Positions 1 through 9,706 of a stretch of DNA of 64,000 bases are shown one piece after another. A program made the translations under genes and the position numbers. Under the pieces are notes generated by a model, which searched no databases, was not told the origin of the DNA, and saw only the letters and a program-made list of their open reading frames with translations. The stretch comes from Coenobita brevimanus. Taxonomy: Eukaryota; Arthropoda; Malacostraca; Decapoda; Coenobitidae. The DNA lies in NCBI GenBank assembly GCA_032717465.1, contig CM064657.1, forward strand, positions 24,468,158-24,532,157, written 5' to 3'. The stretch's first letter is position 1; every line of letters begins with the position of its first letter.

Positions 1-169
1 CTACAGATGTGGTGAATGTTTTTGGTGTATCTGATAGAACCAGGATTCCAGAGGCTTGAATGATGAGTGAGTGGAAGCGTGGCCCATTGGACTGGGCAAA
101 TTTGGCCTGTCTGGACATTGCTGCTCCTCATCATGCCCTAGGGTGGGAAAGGAGGTCCGGATGATGATG

Positions 170-568
170 ACAAAAATGGAACTGTATGTGGTCTTTGTTG
201 ATCTGGAGAAGGCCTTTACAGAGTCCCTAGAGAGGTGGTGAAGTGGGCAATGAGAAAGCTTGGGATCGAAGAGTGGCTGGTTAGGGTGATTGTGGCCATG
301 TATGTGGGTGCTCATACGCAGGTAAGGGTGAATAGAAATTTGAGTGAGGAGTTTCTGCAAATGTTCTGTGCATCAAGGGTCAGTCTTGAGCCCCTTGTTG
401 TTTATTATGGTACTTGAAGCCACCCTCTCACGTGACTTAATTCAGACGTGGACTCCTGTGGGAGATGTATGCTGTTGATTTGGTGTTGGTTGTAGAGAAT
501 GAAAAGGAGGCAGAGGAAATATTTAGGAAATAAAGAGATGGTATGGTGCCCAAGGGTTTAAGAGTATC
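170..568 (+). pseudogene. LINE2 reverse transcriptase fragment (upstream part)
   Basis: This stretch encodes a broken piece of a non-LTR retrotransposon reverse transcriptase. A VDLEKAF-like palm motif A (near 200-220), a MRKLG.EEWLVRV segment (about 250-290) and the YVGAHTQVRVN block (about 300-335) match the longer minus-strand LINE2 copy at 45.9-48.3 kb. The reading frame is shifted after the motif A region and again near 360, and the catalytic YADD region near 465 is degraded. Homology stops after the GLRV codons at about 568 and resumes at 1726, so the same copy was split by inserted DNA. It is non-functional. Confidence 0.8.
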
Positions 569-740
569 GTCATCATCCCTACCACCGTCTACTCCTGTGT
601 TGCCCATGAGGAGCATATACGGTCTAGGCAAGTTGGTCCTGACATCTAAGATGAGAGTGACCAGCCAAACTCATACCTGAGTTGCATTATGTGAGTAATA
701 AACCCCTACCATCCCTAGGATATAAACCTGCACATGCCAT
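569..740. other. Insert of unknown origin within LINE2 (left part)
   Basis: Sequence between the two halves of the LINE2 copy. No coding signal or repeat structure was recognised. Its right end carries the target-site duplication ACATGCCAT (732-740) of the LINE1 insertion that follows, and the same sequence continues at 1496. Confidence 0.5.
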
Positions 741-1486
741 GAATGAATTTGGAACAGTGTGTAGGAGGAGGAAGCTGAAAGTTAATGTAAACAAAAGTAA
801 AGTTATGGTGTTTGAGAGGAATGAAGTCACAGAGTGTGCAGTGAGGTTGGATGGTGGGGATATGGAGAATGTGAGTGCATTCAAGTACTTGGGTAGTGTG
901 ATGAGTAAGGATGGAACTTTGGGGGATGAAGTACGTGAAAGCGTACAGCAGGGAAGAAAGGTTGTTGGTACACTGAAAGCAGTGATGAGAAATAGGGAGG
1001 TGAGTATGGAAGTTAAGAAGGCACTGCATGATGGTATTGTGATCCCTACCCTGACGTATGGAAGCGAGGCGTGGACCATGCAAGAGGGGAAGAAGTCAAG
1101 AGTGAGAGCAATGGAAATGAGTTACTTGAGAGGAGCATGTGGAGTGACGTGGAGGGACAGGTTGACGAATGAAGAAGTGAAGGAACGTTGTGGGGTAGAT
1201 GTGGATGTGGTTGAAAAGATTAGGAGAAATACACTGAGGTGGTTTGGACATGTGGAGAGAATGGAGAATGAAAGACTAAGAGGGTGTATGTAGGTGAGGT
1301 GAAGGGAGGGAGAGGGAGGGGTAGACCGAGGATGAGGTGGAGGGATGGAGTTGAGAGGTATATGAGGGAGGGGGGGTGAGTTGGGGGGAGGGGAGTCAAA
1401 TGGTGGGTGACAGAGTGACTTGGAGGCATTTTATCTGCGGCCACCCTTTGTGGGATTAGGGCGTCGGGCTATAGATAGATAGATAG
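741..1486 (+). mobile_element. LINE1 3' fragment, 5'-truncated, with ATAG tail and TSD
   Basis: This is the 3' end of a non-LTR retrotransposon closely matching the LINE1 copies at 57-59 kb and 61.6-63.1 kb. It encodes the end of the reverse transcriptase (NVNKSKVMVF motif D, FKYLGS motif E), the LTYGSEAWT segment and the C-terminal RWFGHVERM block. The frame is open to 1293 and then breaks. The element ends in a short ATAG tandem tail (about 1469-1486). A 9-bp direct repeat, ACATGCCAT, lies at 732-740 and 1487-1495, as expected for target-primed insertion. I cannot assign the clade; an RTE-like lineage is possible. It is 5'-truncated and inactive. Confidence 0.9.
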
Positions 1487-1495
1487 ACATGCCAT

Positions 1496-1725
1496 AATTA
1501 CCCACTAAACCACCAGGCGCCATGATTTTGTTATATGGTTACCACCCAGCATAGTAAATGACTTACTGGTATACAGGAAACCATTCAGTGTAAAGTCACC
1601 CACAGACAGAAGGAAGAAGAATGAAGGAAAGAAAGAGATAAGAGGAAGGAAGGAAGAAAAGAAAAGACGGTCCCCAAGAGCAGCACTACATCGAGTGAGT
1701 GAATGGTGAGTGCCTTCACCTACCG
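1496..1725. other. Insert of unknown origin within LINE2 (right part)
   Basis: This continues the sequence that hosts the LINE1 copy. It includes a purine-rich GGAAGAAGAATGAAGG-type tract (about 1610-1665). No gene was recognised. Confidence 0.45.
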
Positions 1726-2331
1726 TTATCAAAAGTGATGGTATCTAGGGCTGGGGGAGGTATTGTCAAAGAAGATGGGGAGTGGCCATGTGCGACTTGC
1801 CACAAGGGCATGGGAGGTAATTCCATTTTGTGGACTGTTGGTGATAAGTGGGTGCATAAGAGATGTAGTGGTAGAGGTAGACTGTGAGGTAACGCGAATT
1901 TCATGTGTGTGGTGTGTTGGGGAGAGCATGTGGAGGTTGCCAGGGTTGAATGGATTGAACTTGCTGGTGAGTCTCTTAGAGTGTGTGGAAGAGTTTTGTT
2001 ATTTGGGAAGACATGTAATGTGCTGGAGGTGGGGCTGGAGCTAGCTCACTGGCTAGAGTGAGGAGTGGCTGGAAGAAGTGCAGGGAGCTGTTGCTTCTCC
2101 AGACATGGAGAGGGCCCTCCCTCCGTGCTAAAGTATCTTTGCATGCGGCATGTGTTAAGATTGTAATAGTGTATGGTAGTGTGACCCGGGCAGTAAAGGA
2201 AGAGGATATTCACAGGCTCAAACATACAGAAATGGTAATGATTAGGTGGATGTACAGTGTGTCCCTGAGTGCGAGGCTTGGGGGACTAGGTTTACAATGG
2301 AAGAGCTGAGAGGTAGGATGGGACTGGAGTG
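1726..2331 (+). pseudogene. LINE2 fragment with PHD-like finger and C-terminal region
   Basis: This is the continuation of the LINE2 copy from 170-568. In two frames it encodes the KVMVSRAGGG motif D strand, a Cys/His finger (CATC, then WVHKRCSG) at about 1785-1880, the ECVEEFCYLG motif E (about 1975-2010), and the SGWKK...LRAK / AVKEEDI C-terminal segment (about 2058-2300). Frameshifts near 1885 and 2045 break it. It ends abruptly at the start of an LTR at 2332, which marks the insertion point of the retrotransposon nest. Confidence 0.8.
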
Positions 2332-2553
2332 TGTTATGCAGCGTATTCTGGGTTCAACTCCTTGAACTCAGATATAGGGACAGACCTGGGTTCTTTTATT
2401 CAGGACCGGGCTAGAGCATGCAAACAAGGGATGGGGCTCAAACACAGGCTAGCCAGTCTTACACGTATTACCTTACAAACAGATACAGCGGACTAAACAA
2501 ATTCAGTACAAGAGGCAACACTATATATGGTGTATCTCGCAACACTCTGTAGG
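2332..2553 (-). mobile_element. LTR remnant (outermost host LTR, left piece)
   Basis: Begins TGTTATGCAGCGTATTCTGG, closely resembling the start of the next LTR at 2554. It is interrupted at 2549-2553 by an LTR with TSD GTAGG and appears to resume at 11111. On the plus strand it represents the reversed 3' end of an LTR. Confidence 0.65.
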
Positions 2554-3774
2554 TGTTATGCAGCGTAGTCTGGGCCTGACCCCTCGGGTTCAGATACGGT
2601 GAGGGCCTTGGGTTCTTTGTTCTTGAAATGCAGACAAGGATGGTGAGGCTCAAACACAAACTGATCAAATGCACACGTGTATTAAGCAATAAACAAAGTA
2701 CAAAAACACAGACATTGATATACACAGCAGTACATGACCAATCCTATGCAGTACAAATATATTAAACAATACAGAGCGATATATAGGTCACACTTGCATT
2801 AACTATACACCACGATACAATACACATATGACACATACAGTACACTGGATGTGTCTCTTTAGAACACATATAGGAGTAAGGGCAAAATGGGACCTTTGGC
2901 ACAGTCTATCTTGGTATGAGCACATATGCGTGACATGGATGGGGATATTACTGTAATGCTAGGTGAAATTAGGCTCGACTTCTCGTTCCTATTTCACCTA
3001 ACGTGGAGCGGGGTCCTCTTTCGAAACCGGAGCTTAGTGCAATAAAGAGAGGCAGGACACAAAAACTCTAGGCAACAACCTTTACACGTATATTACCAAA
3101 GTCAGACACAGGACAAATCAGCAGATATTACAGCACAATACATAGCAATATAAAACCTTATCTAGGATATGTGTATCTCGCAGGATGCTTGCTTCTTTGA
3201 TAGTAATGACAACACAAACAATCCTAGTGTATCAGGAGTGCAGTAAATATAGGTGCGCGCAGGGGCGCGGGAGGGGGGTCGAGTCTCACTAGGAGAGGTG
3301 CGGGGAGTGACTTGCAGCGGCTAAGGGAAAGTTATGGTAACACTGGGGGGCGGCAGATATTAGCCGTGAAGTTTATATGGTTTCCACTAGCCAAAAGACT
3401 TTGGCAATTGATTTTATTCTTGATTTACACTTACTCGAGATATTGGAGTGAGAGAGGGTGGTAAACAAGATTTATGGGTAGCGTGGGGGAGGGAGAGAAT
3501 ACCATTAATACTTCCTTTCACAGTATTCCTTCACAGTAATGGGGGTATGTCTTTATAGGGGAATCTCCCGACGGCACAGGCTTATTAATTGTATAACAGG
3601 GATGTCACTCACGCGTATAGTCGATCAGATCTTGTTCCACACTCTCGTCCTTTAACTTCTCACTGTGATCTGATTTACTCCGATATTCACTATATGAAAT
3701 CACTGCACAATACTTACATTAGGGGAAATCACACTTAACCTAAATCACTCGTGCTACAATATCACACGTATTCA

Positions 3775-5331
3775 TCAGGGGGATAGGCAGGAACATGTCG
3801 TCGGCGATCCTGCTGGGCTAGGGGCACCGCCAATGCAAGGCGTGCCGAGAGGACACGGGATAACTCGTAAGGGCGTCCTCTCGCGTCCTGGGCTTCCCGT
3901 GGCTTCCGGGCTTGGCTCGGGTGTGTGGCCCTCGGGACTGGGGCCGAATAGCTCCAGGAACCTCTGTGATAAGTCCCGGTGTCGTGGGGGCGTAGAGGGA
4001 TCACGCCCAGGTGTCCTGGGGAGAACCGAGAGAGACTGTGGGCTGCGGTCTCCAGCGTCTAGGGGCGCCGACAGGGGAGGGCTGCGGCAGCGACTTCCAC
4101 TGGGGTCCGTCAGGTGCGTCTGCTCTAGAGCCAGGCGTAGGGAACAGAGACCAGGGGAGGCTGGGAGGCCTGTCTGGGTCACTCTGGGACAGGGAGCCTG
4201 GGCTCCAGTCTCCTGCTGTGGGGACGTCTCTCTACTCGCCTCTCACTGCACACCCTCGGAGCGACCGTAGATCGTCTCACGAGGGAGGGAGCGACCATAG
4301 ATCGTCTCTACCGGAGCACTTTCGGAGCAACCATAGTTCGTCTCAAGAGGATGGGAGCAACCATAGATCGTCTCTACCAGAGCACTTTCGGAGCAACCAT
4401 AGATCGTCTCTACCGGAGCACTTTCGGAGCGACCATAGATCGTCTCACGAGGATGGGAGCGACCATAGATCGTCTCACAAGGATGGGAGCGACCATAGAT
4501 CGTCTCTACCGGAGCACTTTCGGAGCGACCATAGATCGTCTCACGAGGATGGGAGCAACCATAGATCATCTCTACCGGAGCACTTTCAGAGCAACCATAG
4601 ATCGTCTCACGAGGATGGGAGCGACCGTAGATCATCTCTACCAGAACACTTTGGGAGCGACCATAGATCGTCTCTACCGGAACACTTTGGGAGCGACCAT
4701 AGATCGTCTCTACCGGAGCACTTTCGGAGCGACCATAGATCGTCTCACGAGGATGGGAGCAACCATAGATCATCTCTACCGGAGCACTTTCAGAGCAACC
4801 ATAGATCGTCTCTACCGGAGCACTTTCGGAGTGACCATAGATCGTCTCACGAGGATGGGAGCGACCGTAGATCATCTCTACCAGAACACTTTGGGAGCGA
4901 CCATAGATCGTCTCTACCGGAACACTTTGGGAGCGACCATAGATCGTCTCTACCAGAACACTTTGGGAGCGACCATAGATCGTCTCTACCGGAACACTTT
5001 GGGAGCGACCATAGATCGTCTCTACCAGAGGGGCGCCATCTGGAGTATATTTTCTAACTCCACCCCTAGCTGGCTCAGCAATTCCACTCCACGAAGGTAG
5101 TGTCCTTTTCCTACGGTGGCGGCGGCGTGGTGGATGCATGTCACAGGGGCGCATGGCCTGGGCTGACATGTGTCGCTGTTGCCGGGAGTGGTGGTGGCTG
5201 GTGGCGGCTACCCCGTGGGGTCCGTGTGGGTGTGTTGGCGCATCTGCGGGCATACTAAGCTGTTTTTCGCTTGCCCTGTCGTCGGGGGTACTATGGTATT
5301 CTTCGGGGGCACTGTTTTTCAGGCCACGCAT
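3775..5331 (-). pseudogene. LTR-embedded ORF with ETIYGRS repeats
   Basis: This is a reading frame of unknown function that starts at the ATG at LTR bases 5-7 (5331) and runs almost the length of the LTR. It is open for 362 codons to a TGA at 4243-4245 and then continues in the same frame to 3775. So about 519 codons have one internal stop, plausibly CGA to TGA. In order it encodes an N-terminal HP-rich block, a basic HHSRQQRH...RRRHRRKRTLP block (residues about 45-80) that aligns with PYD...HHSRNT of other copies, some 25 repeats of the type ETIYGRS-(E/Q)S, then SPGLCSL, THLTDP and LFGPSPEGHTP. The function is unknown. Frame conservation across diverged LTRs argues that it was once translated. 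Confidence 0.65.
4258..5032. repeat. Tandem palindromic minisatellite, GACCATAGATCGTC core
   Basis: About 25 units of roughly 27-36 bp. Each has the core GAGCGACCATAGATCGTCTC, an imperfect hairpin (GAG-CGA ... TCG-T-CTC). Units alternate between two spacer types, CACGAGGATGG and TACCGGAGCACTTTCG. It encodes the ETIYGRS repeats of the LTR-embedded ORF on the minus strand. Confidence 0.95.
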
Positions 5332-5340
5332 TTTAATTAC

Positions 5341-5639
5341 CTCACTTCACAATACACTCGCGTGACATAAATGCAACGTTATATCACTCATAATTAATGC
5401 ACTCGTGTGACATAGACGGGATATATGCTGCCTTATGATACACTCGCATGACATGAGCGTGAGGGTATATCACTTACAATACACTCGCGTGACATGGACG
5501 GGGGGTGGCACTATTTCACAGTACTCTCGAGTGACATGAACGCATCAGAATATTACTCCTAGTAAACTCGTGTGACATAAATGGGTTGTAACTATGGAAT
5601 ACAGTATATTACACACAATAGCCTACAAGGTAGGGACAC
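5341..5639. repeat. Short dispersed repeats CACTCGCGTGACAT within the host LTR
   Basis: Part of the LTR at 2554-11105. The motif (A)CACTCGCGTGACAT(GG)ACGG and variants occur about every 40-60 bp (near 5353, 5399, 5441, 5484, 5525, 5567), with a related copy at 2927-2944 before the insertion. This confirms that 2554-2951 and 5341-5639 are one sequence. Function unknown. Confidence 0.75.
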
Positions 5640-5839
5640 CGTTATGCTAGGTGTTTTAGGTTCGGCTTCCCGTCCCGTAAACGCCTAGCGTATAGCTTGA
5701 CTCTCTTTCTAGACCAGGGCTTAGACAAATAAGAGAGAGGTAGGACACAAAAACTCCAGGCAACAACCTTACACGTGTATTACTTAGTTGGACAGGGGAA
5801 CGAGTAGATGTTACTGACACAAATACACTGGGCAATTAC

Positions 5840-7797
5840 TGAAATATCCGCCGCCGCCGGACCGACCACCCCGCCACCCTCAACCCTACCACCGAGCCAC
5901 CACCTCACCACCACCCCAGGAGGACACCACGGCAGGCCGGATCATCGAGAGACCGACCCGGAGCAAGACGGGCACCGGGGCTTCCCTGTCCCTCTTCCCT
6001 CTTCCCCCCAGCCGGTCCGACAGAAGCCACGCAGGAAAATGACATGACCCTGCAGGCGGGGCAGCCTTCACCAGGTTCGGGCTGGGTCTGAGCTAGATTC
6101 AGTCCCAAGCAACACCACGGTAATGGCCACTGTACGTGTCGGGGAGGGAGCGCCCACTGTATGCCCCTCATCCACTCCCTCCTCCTCCTACGGGAGTAAC
6201 ACCGCGGTAACGGCCACTGTACGTGCTGGGGAAGGAGTGCCCACGGTTCGCCCTCCAGTTACTTCCTGCTGGGCAGGCAGAACCGCAGTAACAGCCACTG
6301 TGCATGCCAGGGAGGGAGCGGCCACTGTACGCCCCTCATCTGCCTCTTCCTCCTCCGGGAGCAGCACCGCCACAACGGCCACTGTACGTGTGGGGGAAGG
6401 AGCGGCCACTGTACACCCTTCAGCTGTGGACCTTAGGAATTGCGGAACCGCCACAACGGCCACTGTACGTGTGGGGGAAGGAGTGGCCACTGTACGCTGT
6501 TCATCAGCGATTCCTGGGGTCCTCCCGGAGGAGGAGGTCCCTTGCGCAGCCAGCCCTCCACCTCTCGGCTGCGTGGGATGCCCTTTGCTTTCTTCCTCCA
6601 GGTGTGGTTCCCCGGAGGTGCTGCTGGAGTGGTGGCATGGTCCTGTCTCAGTCCTGCCGCCTACCCCTGGACGGTCCCGGCCCCTGACGGACGCCCGACA
6701 GAAGAGGTGCCACAGTCTACTCCTGACGGCGCCCCATCCTGCAGGCGGCTGCAGTATCTGGACTCCCAGGCCTGACCAGCAGGTCCCAGAGCAGGGCCGC
6801 TTGGGCTCCACTCCCCCACAGCCCTCTGCCCGGAGTAAGAGGTGACAGGCCCGCCTCCTGCAGCAGTTCAGCCCCACCCCGAGGGCCACCTATTAGGTTG
6901 AGGCCCCCAGACCGGAGGGCCTCCCTGCACCCCACCGACGAGGCTCCAGCACGAGGGCCTCCTATTAGGTCGAGGCCCCCAGACGGGAGAGCCTCCCTGC
7001 ACCCCTCTGATGAAGAAGGCCCGGGCAGCGACGCCCCTGCGGGCAGTGAACTGCCTCCTACAGGACGGCTCCCCAGTCCTCCCACGCCCGGGCGCCTCCT
7101 CTGTTAAGCCCAGGAACCAAAGGCGTTGTAGTGATTTCAACGCCTCTCTAGTGCCTTAAACTGCAGAGACAGGAGTGAACAGTGACAGTGAAAGAGTAAG
7201 GCCAGAACAATATAAGTGACACGCAGAGACAAATATCCAGGCAGAACAGAAAAGACTAGTGAACACGGACATAGAGACGTACAGAAACAGTGGGTCAAAA
7301 CTAGTGGTGCGCCAAGAAAAACCAGAAACCTGTGAACAGTGTCACCGCGGCTAAGTGACTATCCCGAGTGTCGCAACTCGCACCCTGACAAGTCATAGTA
7401 ACATTCACTCTCCTGAACCCTGGCCCTTTTTACTCTTAGTGCATCTGGTTTAGAATATTAAATGTCAGTTCTGCCTAAAACAATAATACGGGTATTGTGT
7501 ATTAATCACTCATCATCTGTGTATAACTGAAAAGCCCCAAGTCTGCCCTTGACGTATGTGTGTACATTTGTATTGAGAAGTTAACTCTGTAATCCTGTCC
7601 AATTCATATCCAGTGTCTCTTTGTTTCTATATTGTAACAGTGTATTGAACTAAGACAATAGATGTGTTAAGGTGTACTGCCTAGTTTTTATGCCCTGTTC
7701 CTTTGTGGGTGCTTTATTTCCGGTCCAGTAAGAGGACCCCGCTCAGTCGCGGGCGTTTATAGGACGAGAAGTCGGACTGAAAACACCCCGCATAACA
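5840..7797 (+). mobile_element. Solo LTR (plus), TSD ATTAC, divergent subfamily
   Basis: Starts TGAAATATCC (5840) and ends GCATAACA (7797). The TSD ATTAC is at 5835-5839 and 7798-7802. Its 3' part is related to the other LTRs, but the tandem array has a different core (ACGGCCACTGTACGTG, about 6123-6500). It is inserted in the opposite orientation to its host LTR. Confidence 0.85.
6123..6845 (+). pseudogene. LTR-embedded ORF, TATVRVGEG repeat type
   Basis: Open for 240 codons inside the solo LTR; the same frame is open upstream from 5808 to a TGA ending at 6047. Repeats of the form TATVRVGEGAATVRPSS (about residues 1-130) replace the ETAxSRS repeats of other LTRs. Downstream, a segment with EWWHGPV and LLTAPHPAGG resembles the EYWRGPV...LLxAPxxGD block of the other LTR ORFs. 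The final LFGPSPEGRTP motif was not found here. This is a divergent, probably decayed member; homology to the other LTR ORFs is inferred from order and short motifs only. Confidence 0.45.
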
Positions 7798-8397
7798 ATT
7801 ACAAGCTCTTATGTCTAGATATGGTTATCAGTATCACTCAGGATACCGCTTGGGTCACAGTGAATAGCGCTTGAGGCAGTGTTCTTAATTAGGGGAAGTC
7901 CGGGTTTTCTATACTCGCAGAGTTACCAAGGTTATTTCCTACTGGTGAGTGTTGCTTTGGCACTGGGGTCTGATTATGGTCTTAGTATCAGGAGATATTT
8001 TCTGATGGTAGCGTATTTACCCCGTTAGACTCGACTCTCACTGGGTGGGTGTATTTTTGTTTATACTGTCGCTGTCACTCACTCCACCACTTTGGTATTA
8101 TCACTGACTTCTATCAGAAGGGTAGCTCACGGTTCCATCTTCATATCCCTTGGTCACATACACTGTTCATCGTAGTTGTTATTCACTCCACCACTTTGGT
8201 ATAATTACTGACTTCCATCAGAGGGTTAGTTCACTGTTCTGCCTTTAGATCACGTGATCACAAGCAGTGCACTATTACTGTCACTCCTGTCAGTTTGGGC
8301 GTCGTGGCGGTCAGGTTCAAGGGCAGAGGGGCGTCACAGCTCCGTTACTGATGGGGCTGGCCACCACTGGGGGCCTCTGTATCCAGAGGCCACGGGA

Positions 8398-9308
8398 TCA
8401 CGCGCAGGGGCGTCCAGGGCTGTGGGTGGTGAAGGGTCCCGCACTCTCAGGGTTGGGAACAGGAGTGCGGCCCTCAGGGCTGGGGCCAAACAATTGCCTG
8501 AACCTGTCATTCAGGCTCTTGACAGAGGACGAAGATCTCCGACGTTGAGGCGTGGGGCGTTCCCACCCGGGAGTCCTGGGGGCAGTCTGGGGTTCCTGAG
8601 GGCTGCGGTCCCCAGGGCTTGGTGGTGCCAACAGGAAGGGGCTGCGGCACTGGTCTGCATCGGGGTCTGTCAGGTGGGTCTCCTCCAGATCCAGTTGTAG
8701 GGAGTAGAGGCCAGGGGAGACTAAGAGGCCTCTCCAATACTCCTCTAGGCCCGAGACTCCCTCTGGGTCATGGGTCGGGGAACAGGCATCAGCTTCAGAT
8801 GGAGGAGCGGCTACTGGCCGTGGCTTCCTGGGGGCGCGGCTACAGGCCATCGCCAAGGCTCGGCTACTGGCCGTGGCCTGGGGGAGTGGGCAGCTCCCAG
8901 CAGGCCCAAGGGCACCTTCGGAGCTGCTACAGGCCGTCTCCTGATGAAGGCGGGAGCGGCTACAGGCCGTCTCCTGACGAAGGCGGGAGTGATTACAGGC
9001 TGTCTCCTTATAGCCCTCAGAGCGACTACAGGCCATCTCCTTAGCGAGGGGTGAGCGTCTACAGGTCGTCTCTGAGGTGCTGGCAGGAGCTGGACAGGCA
9101 GCTCCACCCCTTAGCTGGTTGGAGAAGGCTCGCCTGGTAGGTAGTCTAGTATTCCTGCTATGGTGGCGGTGGGCAAGTTCCAGGTCATAGGGGCACGCGG
9201 CCCGGGCGGACTTATGCCTTTGTCGCTCTAGGTCCCGCCGTGCTGTCATTACTCCTCTGTGGGCTCCTTGTGGGGGTGTCTGGGCGCTTCGGGGGCACTA
9301 TACTGCAT
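8398..9308 (-). pseudogene. LTR-embedded ORF, well preserved copy
   Basis: A continuous 283-codon frame (9249 down to 8398) carries all modules in order: a basic N-terminal region, CPYDLELAHRHHSRNTRLP (about residues 20-40), five or so repeats like ETACSRS(RLRQ), a PRKPRPVA basic linker, LEEYWRGLL, ETHLTDPDA, and DRFRQLFGPSPEGRTP near the end. The ATG at LTR bases 5-7 (9308) is out of frame with the rest, so a short indel lies between 9308 and 9249. It is followed by homologous sequence but no clean stop alignment. No known domain was recognised. It is hydrophilic, Ser/Pro/Arg-rich, with no signal peptide or membrane segment. Confidence 0.6.
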
Positions 9309-9706
9309 TTTAGACACAGTACTTGTACATCAATGGAGTTAATTGTGCATTGCACGGACGGGGGGGAACACGTGGGATGGCCGGGACTGGTTCCATTGTA
9401 CCAATGATAGCACTCAACATAGATTCTTTCCTGGGGTCACGATTTAGCACACACTGGGGCCTGAATATTACGGTAACGGGGGGGTAACTCTTTTTATAGG
9501 GGCATGAACTAACACCAGAGGGGGGAGGGGGGAACACTGACAGAGGGTGTATACATAGTTCAGAGCACTTCTACTCACTGGTAAGGGTGGGTGGTGAGTG
9601 GTGCTAGGGGCGCGCCTGGGCCCACTACCCTGGCAGCTGTGGGTGGCAGCCGGGAGTGGGGGGAGGGCCATCAGGGGTGCATTCCCAATGGAAATCACTG
9701 TCGGCA

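Larger units (their letters stand above)
2952..5335 (-). mobile_element. Solo LTR of Ty3/gypsy type, TSD ATTAC
   Basis: The plus-strand termini are TGTAATGC (2952) and GCATTTTA (5335). These are the reverse of LTR ends TAAAATGC...GCATTACA, the same ends as the complete gypsy A element. The 5-bp TSD ATTAC is at 2947-2951 and 5336-5340. It is 2384 bp long. It contains an LTR-embedded reading frame and a tandem palindromic array. Confidence 0.9.
5640..9312 (-). mobile_element. Solo LTR (minus), TSD GACAC, interrupted by another LTR
   Basis: Runs from CGTTATGC at 5640 (one change from TGTTATGC) to GCATTTTA ending at 9312. The TSD GACAC is at 5635-5639 and 9313-9317. The LTR at 5840-7797 is inserted in it at ATTAC. 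Its own length is about 1.7 kb. It holds one of the best preserved LTR-embedded ORFs (8398-9249). Confidence 0.9.

Noticed and set aside
4258..5032. CRISPR-like array (regular repeats with alternating spacers)
   Set aside because: Spacers are only two repeating types, it lies in an LTR, and the genome is eukaryotic.
4351..5100. Plus-strand ORF of GATIDRLYRSTF repeats
   Set aside because: Antisense reading of the same minisatellite; the conserved flanking motifs are on the minus strand.
8811..9107. Second open frame (RRPVAAPAFVRRRPVAAP-type repeats) over the LTR array
   Set aside because: Frame shadow of the tandem unit. Only the ETAxSRS frame continues into the conserved N- and C-terminal blocks.
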